Shown here piece by piece: positions 1 through 8,337 of a stretch of 64,000 nt of DNA. The notes below the pieces were generated by a model that saw only the letters and a list, made by a program, of their open reading frames with translations, had not been told where the DNA came from and made no database searches. Within the stretch, counting starts at the first letter, position 1. The number at the start of each line of letters is the position of its first letter. The DNA lies in assembly GCF_019669905.1 (NCBI RefSeq), contig NZ_AP019777.1, positions 3,658,001-3,722,000 of the forward strand. Direction: 5' to 3'. The stretch comes from Methylomonas koyamae. Lineage in GTDB: Bacteria > Pseudomonadota > Gammaproteobacteria > Methylococcales > Methylomonadaceae. The translations under genes and the position numbers were made by a program.

Positions 1-360
1 CCGTCGTCGGTGCTGCAGAACGTGCTGATCCGGGCCAAAATGTGCGAACTGCTGGCCAAGGAAGCCAAAGACGACAGCGAACATTATTTCTTGATCGGCA
101 TGCTGTCCGGCCTGGACAGCCTGATGGATTCGCCTTTGCCGAAATTGCTGGAACAATTGCCGCTGGCGCAGGAAATCAACGACGCCGTGCTGCACCATCG
201 CGGCCCCGCCGGCGAAGCGTTAAAATTCTGCATCGCGTACGAACGCTGGGAACCCGGCCTGAGCGCTTACCGCAACATCGCGCCGGAGCGCATCGCCAAC
301 ATTTATTTGGAAAGCATCGACTGGTGGGCGACCCACATATCGCCGTTACTGGCCGGATAA
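1..360 (+). CDS. EAL/HDOD-type signalling protein, C-terminal part (5' end outside window)
   Basis: The frame is open from base 1, so this is the last 119 codons of a longer gene and no start should be assigned. The visible residues resemble the end of the HDOD domain in YuxH-type proteins, which join an EAL domain to a degenerate HD (HDOD) domain. Matching features are a motif like LIRAKMCELLA, a GMLSGLDSLMD helix, LEQLPLAQEI and a late AYERWE segment. Such proteins usually act in cyclic-di-GMP or stress signalling and are often enzymatically inactive. The EAL half is not visible, so the family call rests on the tail alone. A 27-base gap separates it from the rhodanese gene. Confidence 0.6.
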   Translation, partial: PSSVLQNVLIRAKMCELLAKEAKDDSEHYFLIGMLSGLDSLMDSPLPKLLEQLPLAQEINDAVLHHRGPAGEALKFCIAYERWEPGLSAYRNIAPERIANIYLESIDWWATHISPLLAG

Positions 361-387
361 CACTTCATTGACTGGTATGTATCGACT

Positions 388-825
388 ATGAAACGCAAAT
401 TACCCCTGTTCTGCCTGGCCGCGTTATTGTCGGCCAGCCTGCACGCCGCCGAACTCGGCGAACTCGACACCGAACAACTCGGCGCGATGCAACAAAACCA
501 AAGCGCGCTGGTGGTAGACATCCGCACGCCGCAGGAATGGCAGGCCACCGGCCTGATTCCGGGCAGCCACAAGCTGCAATCGTTCGATGCCGACGGTAAA
601 TTCGACCAGGAAAAATGGCTGGCCGACCTGGAGAAATTGAAAACTTCGCCCGACCAACCGGTGGTTCTGGTGTGCCGCTCCGGCAACCGCAGCGCCAAAG
701 TCGGCAAAATGCTGAGCGAACAGCCCGGCATAGCCAAGGTTTACCATTTGAACAACGGCATCCAGTCCTGGATCCGTTCCGGCCGGCCGGTAGCGCCGGA
801 TTGCCTAGCCAGCGCCTGCAACTGA
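388..825 (+). CDS. Periplasmic single-domain rhodanese
   Basis: This 145-residue protein has a typical signal peptide ending near residue 20 (hydrophobic stretch, then LHAAEL), so it should act in the periplasm. One rhodanese domain follows, with a VVDIRTPQEW motif near residues 42-51. The active-site loop CRSGNRS has the catalytic cysteine at about residue 96, which would carry a persulfide during sulfur transfer. The gene stops one base before hflD and is probably co-transcribed with hflD and mutM. The natural sulfur acceptor cannot be read from sequence. The intact active-site loop argues against a purely structural role. Confidence 0.85.
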   Translation: MKRKLPLFCLAALLSASLHAAELGELDTEQLGAMQQNQSALVVDIRTPQEWQATGLIPGSHKLQSFDADGKFDQEKWLADLEKLKTSPDQPVVLVCRSGNRSAKVGKMLSEQPGIAKVYHLNNGIQSWIRSGRPVAPDCLASACN

Positions 826-826
826 T

Positions 827-1450
827 ATGGCGCTGTACACGCTCACCAATCAGACCATCGCGCTGGCCGGCATCGCCCAGACCTGTTCGCTGGTACAGCA
901 ACTGGCGACGGCCGGCGCCTGCCAAAGCACCGCTTTGGAAGCCAGCATCGGCAGCCTGTTGAAAATAGACTCGGATAGCGTCGCCGATGTATACGGCGGT
1001 CTGGCCGGCGTCCGCCACGGCCTGGAGCAATTGCAGACCCAATTGGGCAGCAGGGCCTTGGCCAATCCGGAACAAGCCCGCTATGCCGCGCAACTGGTCT
1101 ACCTGCAAAAGCGGCTGGCCGGCAAGCCGGAGATGTTGGACAGCATCCGGGCCGGAGTCGGCCGGGCCCAGGCCCAGGCCGAGCATTTCGGCGTATTGCA
1201 CGAAAACGTACTGGCCAATCTGGCCGACGTTTACCACAGCACGATCAGCACGCTGCAGCCGCGGATCATGGTCCAGGGCGATCCGCAGCATTTGGGCAAC
1301 CAAGGCACCGTCAACAAAATTCGCGCCGTGCTGCTGGCCGGCATCCGTTCCGCTCACCTCTGGCGCCAGTGCGGCGGTAGCCGCTGGAAATTGTTGTTGG
1401 CCCGGCAGAAAATCCGCCACGAAGCCCAATTCCTGTTAACCCAAATCTGA
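827..1450 (+). CDS. hflD: High-frequency lysogenization protein HflD homologue
   Basis: The 207-residue product matches the HflD (YcfC) family in length and layout. It has an N-terminal helical region starting with an alanine-rich GIAQTCSLVQQLA stretch and the family signature IRAVLLAGIRSAHLWRQ near residues 165-181, followed by a GGSR tail motif. In E. coli HflD is a membrane-associated protein that restrains lambda CII. Its housekeeping role is unclear, although the gene usually lies beside tRNA-modification or repair genes. Here the ATG follows the rhodanese stop by one base, and mutM starts nine bases after its stop. Confidence 0.9.
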   Translation: MALYTLTNQTIALAGIAQTCSLVQQLATAGACQSTALEASIGSLLKIDSDSVADVYGGLAGVRHGLEQLQTQLGSRALANPEQARYAAQLVYLQKRLAGKPEMLDSIRAGVGRAQAQAEHFGVLHENVLANLADVYHSTISTLQPRIMVQGDPQHLGNQGTVNKIRAVLLAGIRSAHLWRQCGGSRWKLLLARQKIRHEAQFLLTQI

Positions 1451-1459
1451 AGCGCCGCG

Positions 1460-2275
1460 ATGCCGGAATTACCCGAGGTCGAAACCAGCCGGCGCGGCAT
1501 CGCGCCGCATATTCTGGGCAAAACGTTCAAGGCGGTCGAGGTACGCGAGCCGCGCTTGCGCTGGCCGGTTGCGGCCGAAATCGGTGCGGTTCTGCCCGGC
1601 CAAACTCTGCGCTCGGTCGAGCGCCGCGGCAAATACCTGTTGCTCGGCGCCGAAACCGGAACGCTGATTCTGCATCTGGGCATGTCCGGTAATTTGCGGA
1701 TCACGGCGCCCGACCAGTTGCCCGGCAAACACGACCACGTCGATTTCGTATTTGCCGACGATACGGTGTTGAGATTCAACGACCAGCGCAAATTCGGCGC
1801 GGCGCTGTGGACTTCTGCCGATCCGCTGCAGCACCCGCTGCTGGCGGAGCTGGGGCCTGAGCCGTTATCGGCCGAATTCGACGCGGCATATTTGCAACGG
1901 CGCGCCGGCCAACGCTCAGCGTGCATCAAGAGCCTGATCATGGACAGCCACATTGTGGTCGGCGTCGGCAATATTTACGCCAGCGAATCGTTATTTCTGG
2001 CCGGCGTGCTGCCGACACGCGCGGCCGGAAGTTTGCAAACGGCAGAGTTCGAACGTCTGGCGGCCGCGATCAAAACCGTACTGGGCAAAGCCATCGAACA
2101 AGGCGGCACCACGCTGCGCGACTTTACCAACGCCGAGGGCAAACCCGGCTATTTCAAGCAGGCATTGGCCGTCTACGGCCGCGGTGGCGAACCCTGCCGA
2201 ACCTGCGCCGAACCGGTCCGGCATTTGAAAATCGGCCAACGCGCCAGTTATTACTGCGGCCGCTGCCAGCGCTGA
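1460..2275 (+). CDS. mutM: Formamidopyrimidine-DNA glycosylase (Fpg/MutM)
   Basis: The 271-residue protein excises oxidised purines such as 8-oxoguanine and nicks the abasic site. All key elements are visible. The start PELPEVE places catalytic Pro2 and Glu3 after Met removal. Lys58 lies in RRGKYLLL, the central helix-two-turn-helix follows, and a C-terminal zinc finger has CRTC and CGRC pairs in the last 30 residues. Length equals the family norm. It ends the rhodanese-hflD-mutM run and faces a minus-strand gene whose stop lies nine bases beyond. Confidence 0.97.
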   Translation: MPELPEVETSRRGIAPHILGKTFKAVEVREPRLRWPVAAEIGAVLPGQTLRSVERRGKYLLLGAETGTLILHLGMSGNLRITAPDQLPGKHDHVDFVFADDTVLRFNDQRKFGAALWTSADPLQHPLLAELGPEPLSAEFDAAYLQRRAGQRSACIKSLIMDSHIVVGVGNIYASESLFLAGVLPTRAAGSLQTAEFERLAAAIKTVLGKAIEQGGTTLRDFTNAEGKPGYFKQALAVYGRGGEPCRTCAEPVRHLKIGQRASYYCGRCQR

Positions 2276-2283
2276 GCTTCGGC

Positions 2284-3957
2284 TTAGGCCTGCCAATCGA
2301 ACACGGCCGTGACCCGGTTACCGCATCCGTGGTAGGTCACGCTGCTGCAAAGCTTTTCCAATAGGGCAATGCCGCGCCCGCTGTAGCCGAAATTGTGTTG
2401 CAACTCGGTACGGCACCGGCGCCAGTCGAAGCCGCTGCCGCTGTCGGCGACCTTGATCGTCAGCCGCCCGCCGGCCGCGGTGGGTTGGTGGGCAAACAAC
2501 AGGCGGATTTTGCCGTGCGCCTGGGTTTGCAAGCGTTGCTGTTTCAATTCGTAAAAGCGTAGGAAACCCTCGGGACTATCCTTGTCGGCGGAATCCAGTT
2601 GCAGCAGGCCATGATCCAAAGCGTTGCTGAACAACTCGTTGACGATCATGAATATCGCCTGGCGATGGGCCTGCAAGCACTGAAGCTCCAACAAAGTATT
2701 GACCAGCAGCGGAACCGGGTTGCTGCTGCGCAGGCTGTCGATATCGAACTCCATCATCTGTTTCCAGGCCATCGCCGCCAATCTATTGCCGGCAGCGCGG
2801 TCCCGACTGCTACGCCACGGTGCGCTGTCGACCGCGCAATGCAGAATCGCCATCGTGTTGTCGTCTTTCCGCAGGCCGCCGCCGGTATGTTCCGCCAGCC
2901 GGCTTTGCAGCAGTTCGAAGTCGCCGGCCGGATTTTGCAGGATGGCCTGCAATACGCGTTCGGCGCCGAACAATTCGCCCAGCGCGTTTTCCGCCTCGAA
3001 AACGCCGTCGGTCAACAAATACAAACTTTCGTGCTCGCCGACCCGGTGCAGTTGCGGATTGGGCCGGATCGCCGGCTGGATCCCGAGCGGGATATTGTTG
3101 GAAGTTATGGTCCGGTAACTTTTATCGATACGGTTGACCAGATAATGGTCCGGCAAACCGCAGGCGATGGTTTTTAGCGTCGAACCCTCGGGGTACAGTG
3201 CGACCAGCGTCGCCGCCAGGAAGCGATTGGCCGGCAGCAACCGATACAATTTCGCGTTGATCTCCGCGGCGATGTCTTCGACATCGAAGCCTTTGCGGGA
3301 CATGCCGTAAAACATGTCCGCCAGCGGCGGCGTTGCAATCGACGCCGCCAGGCCGTGGCCGGTGAAATCGCCCAATAGCAGGTGCAAATGGTCTTCCGGC
3401 GTTTTCGCCACCAGCACCAGATCGCCGTTGAACAGGGCCATCGGCGACATCGATACGGCAACCGCCTCGGTTTCCAGAAAATCGGCTTTAAGGACGTTGT
3501 TGAACAATTTGGCGGCCACTTCGTGCTCGAGGTCGGCGGCCTGCCAGTAGCCCAACAATTGGTTTTTTTGCTCGCGCTCGCGCCGGTACAGTTCGCGCAA
3601 GCGTAGCGAAGAACGGATTTTGAACAACAACAAGCCGAAGTGGACCGGTCTGAACAATACCGTATCGACGTCTGCGGCGGCGCACTGCTCTAGGACGGTA
3701 TCGCTGATCGATTCGCTGATGCGGACGATAGGCAGATAGCTGTCGGCCGCTTCGCGAAGCTCGGCCATTTTCCGCCAAGGCCAATCGCGGCAACTGGCGA
3801 TCAACAGATCGGCCGGCCGCCCTTCGACCAGTGCCAAAGCCTCCTCGACCGATGTCGCTGGCCAACAGGTGTAGCCTTGGCCGGCCAGCAGGCGTTGTAA
3901 ATTATCGGCCTCCGCGTCGGCGCCGGCATCCCGGAAAAACACGATTGCTGTTTGCAT
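2284..3957 (-). CDS. SpoIIE-type phosphatase with degenerate receiver and C-terminal HATPase domain
   Basis: The 557-residue protein has three parts. Residues about 1-115 fold like a response-regulator receiver but lack the usual acidic pair and phospho-acceptor Asp (the strand ends LLIASCRDW), with Arg replacing the conserved Lys. Residues about 150-370 form a PP2C/SpoIIE serine phosphatase with GDFTGHG, LLTDGVFEAEN and KDDNTM metal-binding motifs. Residues about 410-557 are a GHKL ATPase of the anti-sigma kind, with NELFSNALDHG and VADSGSGF. Phosphatase and kinase-like domains in one chain suggest a partner-switching module acting on an STAS anti-anti-sigma protein. No such partner lies nearby. 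Confidence 0.85.
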   Translation of the reverse strand: MQTAIVFFRDAGADAEADNLQRLLAGQGYTCWPATSVEEALALVEGRPADLLIASCRDWPWRKMAELREAADSYLPIVRISESISDTVLEQCAAADVDTVLFRPVHFGLLLFKIRSSLRLRELYRREREQKNQLLGYWQAADLEHEVAAKLFNNVLKADFLETEAVAVSMSPMALFNGDLVLVAKTPEDHLHLLLGDFTGHGLAASIATPPLADMFYGMSRKGFDVEDIAAEINAKLYRLLPANRFLAATLVALYPEGSTLKTIACGLPDHYLVNRIDKSYRTITSNNIPLGIQPAIRPNPQLHRVGEHESLYLLTDGVFEAENALGELFGAERVLQAILQNPAGDFELLQSRLAEHTGGGLRKDDNTMAILHCAVDSAPWRSSRDRAAGNRLAAMAWKQMMEFDIDSLRSSNPVPLLVNTLLELQCLQAHRQAIFMIVNELFSNALDHGLLQLDSADKDSPEGFLRFYELKQQRLQTQAHGKIRLLFAHQPTAAGGRLTIKVADSGSGFDWRRCRTELQHNFGYSGRGIALLEKLCSSVTYHGCGNRVTAVFDWQA

Positions 3958-4084
3958 ACTCGGCGAAAATCGAACGGATCGTTACATTTCGGCCAATTCG
4001 GCGGAACGGCGTATTGCCATTCGCAACAGGCGCGGGTTTACGGCTGGCTTATAATGGCAGCCCCTAAACCCCGACCCAGCAGCC

Positions 4085-4450
4085 ATGGCGATACTATTTT
4101 TTTCACTCCGCGGCGTCCCGGCCGACGAAATCGAGGACGTCCGGCAACTGTTGGCCGATAACGCCATCGAATTCTACGAAACGTCGGCCGGCACCTGGGG
4201 CACGTCGCTGGCGGCGATCTGGCTTTACCACGCCGAGGATCTACCGGCGGCGAACGAATTGTTCGACCGCTACCAGACCCAGCGCGCATTGACCCAGCGG
4301 GCGCATTACCAAGCCCTGAAAAGCAGCGGCGCGGCGGTCGGGTTTTGGCGTCACAATCTGGCGCGGCCGCTACGTTTCGTCGGATTGAGCATAGCCATAG
4401 CGCTGGTCGCTTTCGTCTCGCTGAAATGGCTGTTCGAGTTGGGCCTTTAA
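4085..4450 (+). CDS. Small DUF6164-like membrane-associated protein
   Basis: The protein has 121 residues. The N-terminal 70 are soluble and begin with FFSLRGVPADEIEDVR, a pattern seen in a small uncharacterised family that I recall as DUF6164. One hydrophobic helix near residues 95-117 ends the protein, so it is probably tail-anchored. A TATAAT-like hexamer lies about 30 bases upstream at 4050-4055, with no good -35. The last four bases overlap the end of the convergent gene. Function is unknown and the family name is from memory. Confidence 0.65.
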   Translation: MAILFFSLRGVPADEIEDVRQLLADNAIEFYETSAGTWGTSLAAIWLYHAEDLPAANELFDRYQTQRALTQRAHYQALKSSGAAVGFWRHNLARPLRFVGLSIAIALVAFVSLKWLFELGL

Positions 4451-4686
4451 GGCGCCGTCGACAATATCGCCAAAGCCCGCTGAGCGTGTTCGGCGGCTTC
4501 GATGCCGAGGTCGGTCAAATAACCGCCGTCGGCCTGCGAAATCAAACCCTTGCCGAACAGGCGCCGGGCAGCCTCGATCAATTCCGGATCGGCATTGCCG
4601 TGCACTTTGACGCCTTCTTGCGCGCTGGCCAAGTTGAACAGCGATAAAAATCGGATTTCCGCGACTAGTTCTTCGTTGAATAACAT
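4447..4686 (-). CDS. TIGR02647-family small protein
   Basis: This 79-residue soluble protein matches a small conserved gammaproteobacterial family (TIGR02647) by its start FNEELVAEIRFLSLFNL and its end GGYLTDLGIEAAEHAQ. The layout looks like a compact winged-helix or marR-like fold, with a turn at KGLISQADGGYLTDLG. DNA binding is therefore possible but unproven. It ends inside the last four bases of the convergent DUF6164-like gene. It lies 22 bases upstream of the DUF3530 gene on the same strand, so the two may share a transcript. Confidence 0.75.
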   Translation of the reverse strand: MLFNEELVAEIRFLSLFNLASAQEGVKVHGNADPELIEAARRLFGKGLISQADGGYLTDLGIEAAEHAQRALAILSTAP

Positions 4687-4708
4687 GCTGATTCCCCTGT
4701 TGTTATGG

Positions 4709-5482
4709 TTATTTTTCGTTGGCTGTTACAGCCAGCCAAGCATAAATCCGCTTCAGCAGCAGATTGTGTTCTTGTAGATATGCATGCCCCTCGCCATCGA
4801 CGCGGATTTGCCGGTACACCGGGTTATCCTTGCCGGCCATGCGCCGTTGCCAGGCGCTGCCGAGCACGGCGGGCAGGTCGAATTCGGCATACACATCGAG
4901 AAACGGTAAGCCGATCCGTTTGATCTGCTCCAGGCTTTGCCCTTGCGGCAGAGGATAGTCGGCAACCGGTAGACTGATTGCGGCGAAAGCCATGACGCCG
5001 TCCGGTTTGCCGCTGAGCCGGTAAAGCGCCATCGCCGCACCGACGCCGTAACCGACCACGGCGATCCGTTTGGCACCGCCCTGCTGCAAGTAGGCGACAG
5101 CCGCATCGATCCGCGCTGCCGCTTCGTCGAACAGTGCAAAGTATTCGTCAAGGCCCGCGCCGGCCTCCCGCACCGGCATTTGTATAGCCAACACCGCCCA
5201 GCCGTGTTGCGGCAAGCTGGAGCGCAGGCCGCGCACCACCGGACCTTGGTCGGGATGGCCGCCCATGTCGTGCAATACGATAGCGGCATCGCGGTTGTCG
5301 GTTTTTTCGGCGTCGCTATAAAGCCCCAGAAACGTCCGGCTCTCGGCCTGTAGCCAAACCGCACGGCCGGCTGCCAACTGACGTTGGATTTGTTCGGCAT
5401 AATCCTGTTCGCGGCGCGGGTCGCCGGCGGCGGGCAGCGCCGCCGCCAAGCAGAAAATCGCGAACGCCGGCCCGAAACGCAA
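4709..5482 (-). CDS. DUF3530-like periplasmic alpha/beta-hydrolase-fold protein
   Basis: The 257-residue protein has an N-terminal signal peptide (cleavage likely near residue 20) and an alpha/beta-hydrolase fold of the DUF3530 kind. Fold marks are VLHDMGGHPDQ near residue 70, an elbow VVGYGVGAAMAL near residues 142-153, and a late acid/His pair in VDGEGHAY. In true hydrolases the elbow reads GxSxG. Here the nucleophile position is glycine (GYGVG), so catalysis by a classical Ser triad is unlikely. It may be a binding or structural protein. It is followed at five bases by the upstream AI-2E-type gene. Confidence 0.75.
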   Translation of the reverse strand: MRFGPAFAIFCLAAALPAAGDPRREQDYAEQIQRQLAAGRAVWLQAESRTFLGLYSDAEKTDNRDAAIVLHDMGGHPDQGPVVRGLRSSLPQHGWAVLAIQMPVREAGAGLDEYFALFDEAAARIDAAVAYLQQGGAKRIAVVGYGVGAAMALYRLSGKPDGVMAFAAISLPVADYPLPQGQSLEQIKRIGLPFLDVYAEFDLPAVLGSAWQRRMAGKDNPVYRQIRVDGEGHAYLQEHNLLLKRIYAWLAVTANEK

Positions 5483-5487
5483 GACGG

Positions 5488-6561
5488 CTAACCGTTGCTG
5501 TAGAAACCGCTGAAGGTGTAACGCTCGTGGATGTGGCGCAACAGCACCATCACCACCGATGCTACCGGCAAGGCCAATAACACCCCCAAAAACCCGAACA
5601 GCCGGCCGCCAGCCATGACCGCGAACATCACCGCGACCGGATGCAGGCCGATCTTGTTACCGACCAGCCAAGGCGTCAGCAACATGCCTTCTATGCTTTG
5701 GCCGACCGCAAACACGGCAACCACCGGCAACAAATGCATCGCGTCCTGGAATTGCAGCAAGGCCGACATGCAGGCAAAGACGATGCCGGTGATCGCTCCC
5801 ATGTAGGGCACGAAACTGACCAAGCCGGCCATCATGCCGATGACCAAAGCCAATTCCAGATCGACCAGCCATAAACCGAAACTGTAGATGCCGCCCAAAG
5901 CCAGCATCACGTAAAACTGGCCGCGCATGAAGGCGCCCAACACGTCGTCGGCTTCCGCGGCCAATTTCGCCACGGTGCCGGCCGCCCGGCGCGGAAACAA
6001 ATCGTGGATTCTTCTGACCAACTCGTCCCAATCGCGCAGCAGGTAAAAGGTGATGACCGGAATCAGCACCAAATTCATGATCCAGCCGATCAACACCGCG
6101 CCGGAATGCGACACCGATTCCAGCAGATTTTCGCCGACGCCGCCGTTTTGCCAGTGGTTCTTGATCATGTTCAGCAATTGTTCTTCGCGCAGCGGGCGGA
6201 TGCTGCGGCCGAAGTATTTTTGCAGATCGGGAATCACCGCCTTGTTGATCCAATTCAAGTAGGACGGCAATTTATCGATGAACTCGCCGATCTGGTATTC
6301 CAACGCCGGAATGATGACGACCAGCAGCGCCGCAATCGTGAAAATGATGCCGGAAAACACGACAACCACGGCCAGCGTGCGATTCAGGCGCCAGCCGCGT
6401 AATTGCAAAGTTTCCAGCCGGTCGACCAAGGGGTCGCCCAGATAAGCCAGAATCGCGGCGACCGCGAACGGCATCAATACCGGGGCCAGCAAATAGAGCA
6501 AAGCGCCGAATACGGCAACGAAAGCCAATAACAACCACTTCTGCGAATCACTCATCTCCAC
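5488..6561 (-). CDS. AI-2E transporter family (PerM/YdiK-type) membrane protein
   Basis: The 357-residue integral membrane protein has the family pattern of an N-terminal helix pair, a central hydrophilic region (about residues 90-160) and several C-terminal helices. The hallmark VPYMGAITGIV segment lies near residue 255, and GRLFGFLGVLLALPVAS lies near the end. Members have been linked to autoinducer-2 export or Na+/H+ exchange, and the family name should not be read as a proven substrate. It lies between the DUF3530 and DedA genes with short gaps, consistent with one minus-strand transcript. Confidence 0.88.
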   Translation of the reverse strand: MEMSDSQKWLLLAFVAVFGALLYLLAPVLMPFAVAAILAYLGDPLVDRLETLQLRGWRLNRTLAVVVVFSGIIFTIAALLVVIIPALEYQIGEFIDKLPSYLNWINKAVIPDLQKYFGRSIRPLREEQLLNMIKNHWQNGGVGENLLESVSHSGAVLIGWIMNLVLIPVITFYLLRDWDELVRRIHDLFPRRAAGTVAKLAAEADDVLGAFMRGQFYVMLALGGIYSFGLWLVDLELALVIGMMAGLVSFVPYMGAITGIVFACMSALLQFQDAMHLLPVVAVFAVGQSIEGMLLTPWLVGNKIGLHPVAVMFAVMAGGRLFGFLGVLLALPVASVVMVLLRHIHERYTFSGFYSNG

Positions 6562-6579
6562 ACCGTTTCTCCGCTGGAT

Positions 6580-7215
6580 TTAATTTTCCGGTTGTTTGCG
6601 CGCCTTCCAGAGCTCAATTGCAATAGGCGTGACCGACATCAGTACGATGGCCAGAATCGCCAGCTCGAAATTCTGTTTGACGATCGGAATGTTGCCGAAA
6701 AAATAGCCGGCAAACACGCAAATCAAGACCCAGGCCAAGCCGCCCACCACATTGTAAAGAATGAAATAAGCGTAGGGCATGCGGCCGATGCCGGCGACGA
6801 ACGGCGCAAAGGTGCGGACGATCGGCACAAAGCGCGCCAGCACGATGGTTTTGGCGCCGTAGGTTTCGTAAAAGCTTTGCGCCCGCTCCAGATGTTGCCG
6901 GTTGACCCAGCTCAACGAGTAAGCGCGTTTGCCGATGCTGCGGCCGATCCAGTAATTGACGGTGTCGCCCAACACGGCGGCTACGCTCATGATGCCGAGC
7001 AGCATCGGCAGATTCAGCGCATCCACCGCGACGAAGGCGCCGGCGGCAAACAGCAAGGAATCTCCGGGCAGAAACGGCATCACGACAAAACCGGTTTCGA
7101 CAAAGATCACGGCAAACAAGATCGCATAGGTCACGGCGCCGTATTCGCCGATCAACTCGGCCAGATGCTTATCGATATGTAACAAAACGTCGAGCAGGTA
7201 ATGTAGCCAATCCAT
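6580..7215 (-). CDS. DedA-family membrane protein
   Basis: The 211-residue protein carries the DedA (SNARE-associated/VTT) pattern. It has a re-entrant segment PFLPGDSLLFAAGAFVA near residues 47-63 and the signature ARFVPIVRTFAPFVAG near residues 127-142, with four to five membrane helices. DedA proteins act as undecaprenyl-phosphate or phospholipid flippases and support envelope homeostasis. It lies 18 bases upstream of the AI-2E-family gene on the same strand. Length matches the family norm and there is no sign of damage. Confidence 0.93.
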   Translation of the reverse strand: MDWLHYLLDVLLHIDKHLAELIGEYGAVTYAILFAVIFVETGFVVMPFLPGDSLLFAAGAFVAVDALNLPMLLGIMSVAAVLGDTVNYWIGRSIGKRAYSLSWVNRQHLERAQSFYETYGAKTIVLARFVPIVRTFAPFVAGIGRMPYAYFILYNVVGGLAWVLICVFAGYFFGNIPIVKQNFELAILAIVLMSVTPIAIELWKARKQPEN

Positions 7216-7267
7216 CTGTAATCTCTGAAATCCTGGAAATAGTGCGGTAATGCGCCGGCCGGCCGAG

Positions 7268-7597
7268 TTACCGGTAGAAATAAGCCGCGGCCGCCGCGCT
7301 GATCAAGCCCAGCAACAGCGCAACCAGCCAACGCCAGACTTTAACGGGCTTGGATGGGGCTGCCTCCTGATAGGCCACGCCTTCGATGCTGGCGTCAACC
7401 GCCTTCAATTTGCCATCGGCTTCGCGAGCCACCCGGTAGACTATCACGTCACCCCTTAACGGCCGCCGCGCCATGCCTTTCAGCGAAGAGATATGGATAA
7501 AAATGTCCTTGTCGCCGCTATCCGGCTGAATGAAGCCGAAACCTCTGTCGTCTTTCCAGGTTTTTAAAACACCTTTGTGGACGGTGCTATCCGCCAT
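7268..7597 (-). CDS. Membrane-tethered cold-shock-domain protein
   Basis: The 109-residue protein has an N-terminal cold-shock domain (residues about 6-70) with RNP1-like DDRGFGFI and RNP2-like DIFIHIS motifs, so it should bind single-stranded RNA or DNA. A single hydrophobic helix (residues about 86-107) ends the chain, tethering the domain to the inner membrane. Relatives exist with a C-terminal DUF1294 domain; this one has only one helix. The 270 bases upstream up to the next gene hold no convincing gene. Confidence 0.85.
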   Translation of the reverse strand: MADSTVHKGVLKTWKDDRGFGFIQPDSGDKDIFIHISSLKGMARRPLRGDVIVYRVAREADGKLKAVDASIEGVAYQEAAPSKPVKVWRWLVALLLGLISAAAAAYFYR

Positions 7598-7825
7598 ATC
7601 GATTCACCTCTTAAATTACGAACTGGATTTGTAGGGAACTCCGCTGCCGATGCAGCAGATTAACGTCGCCCGTATTTTGGACGAAATGCGCGACAATGCG
7701 GTTAAGCCGGATCGATCCGGCCGCAAGCGCGAAAATGGAATAGGGTCGCAAGGCTGGCAAATTCGCAAAGTGCAAGTTACCGTCCCGGTCTGCCTCGGCA
7801 ATAATCCGCGCAGAACCCACCGAGA

Positions 7826-7861
7826 CGAAAACGGCGTTTACGCTTAAGCGCATAAACGCCG
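7826..7861 (-). terminator. Intrinsic terminator downstream of the 120-residue protein gene
   Basis: A stem with arms at 7832-7840 and 7853-7861 (CGGCGTTTA and its complement) and extra inner pairing is followed on the minus strand by TTTTCG. It begins eight bases after the stop of the gene ending at 7869. Confidence 0.65.
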
Positions 7862-7868
7862 TCTGCAC

Positions 7869-8231
7869 TCAAATTTTCTTGTCGATCAAAACCTTATCGT
7901 CTATGACCAACTTCGATACGCCCCCCAGCGACAAATGCAGCGTGCAGGACGCGGTTTTAAAGTTGGAGCCCGGTTCGCCCACCCATTCCATCGTCACGTA
8001 AGTGGCTTTATCGGTATCGGTCTTGGACGGGAAATAAACCTGGGTGCCGGTTTTGTTTTGAATCAATTTCGGGCATTTTTGGTTGGCCATTTCCTGCATG
8101 GCGACCAAAGAACGGATCTGCGACGCGGCTTCCTTCTCTTCGTTGCTTTGCTCCTTGCTGGCGCCAACCAGAATGAAACCGATCACAAATACACCCAGCA
8201 CAGCGATCATAGCTTTTTGTATTTCACCCAT
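7869..8231 (-). CDS. Hypothetical membrane-anchored protein
   Basis: I do not recognise this 120-residue protein. A hydrophobic helix near residues 7-24 (AMIAVLGVFVIGFILVG) is followed by a charged linker with NEEKEAASQ, then a small soluble domain containing two cysteines (NQKCPKL and TASCTLHL) that could form a disulfide outside the cytoplasm. There is no clear signal-peptidase site, so it is likely an anchored periplasmic protein. A Shine-Dalgarno-like GGAG lies just before the ATG and a hairpin terminator follows. It looks like a single-gene transcript. Confidence 0.75.
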   Translation of the reverse strand: MGEIQKAMIAVLGVFVIGFILVGASKEQSNEEKEAASQIRSLVAMQEMANQKCPKLIQNKTGTQVYFPSKTDTDKATYVTMEWVGEPGSNFKTASCTLHLSLGGVSKLVIDDKVLIDKKI

Positions 8232-8267
8232 TGTTGCTCTCCTCTGTTTGTAATTATTCTCAAAGCA

Positions 8268-8292
8268 AATCCGAAACCTCAGGTTTCGGATT
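8268..8292 (-). terminator. Perfect 11-bp hairpin between genes
   Basis: AATCCGAAACC and its exact complement flank a three-base loop. On the minus strand the stem is followed by TTGCTTTG, a weak U-tract. It lies 46 bases after the stop of the ketosteroid-isomerase-like gene and probably ends that transcript. Confidence 0.5.
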
Positions 8293-8337
8293 CTAAGCTA
8301 AATGGCCGGTAGCGGCAATGAGCCGGCAATAGAGCGT

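Noticed and set aside
7598..7868. Possible small genes on either strand between the cold-shock and 120-residue protein genes
   Set aside because: The frames overlap each other on opposite strands, have no ribosome sites and no protein-like pattern. Part of the stretch is a terminator hairpin.
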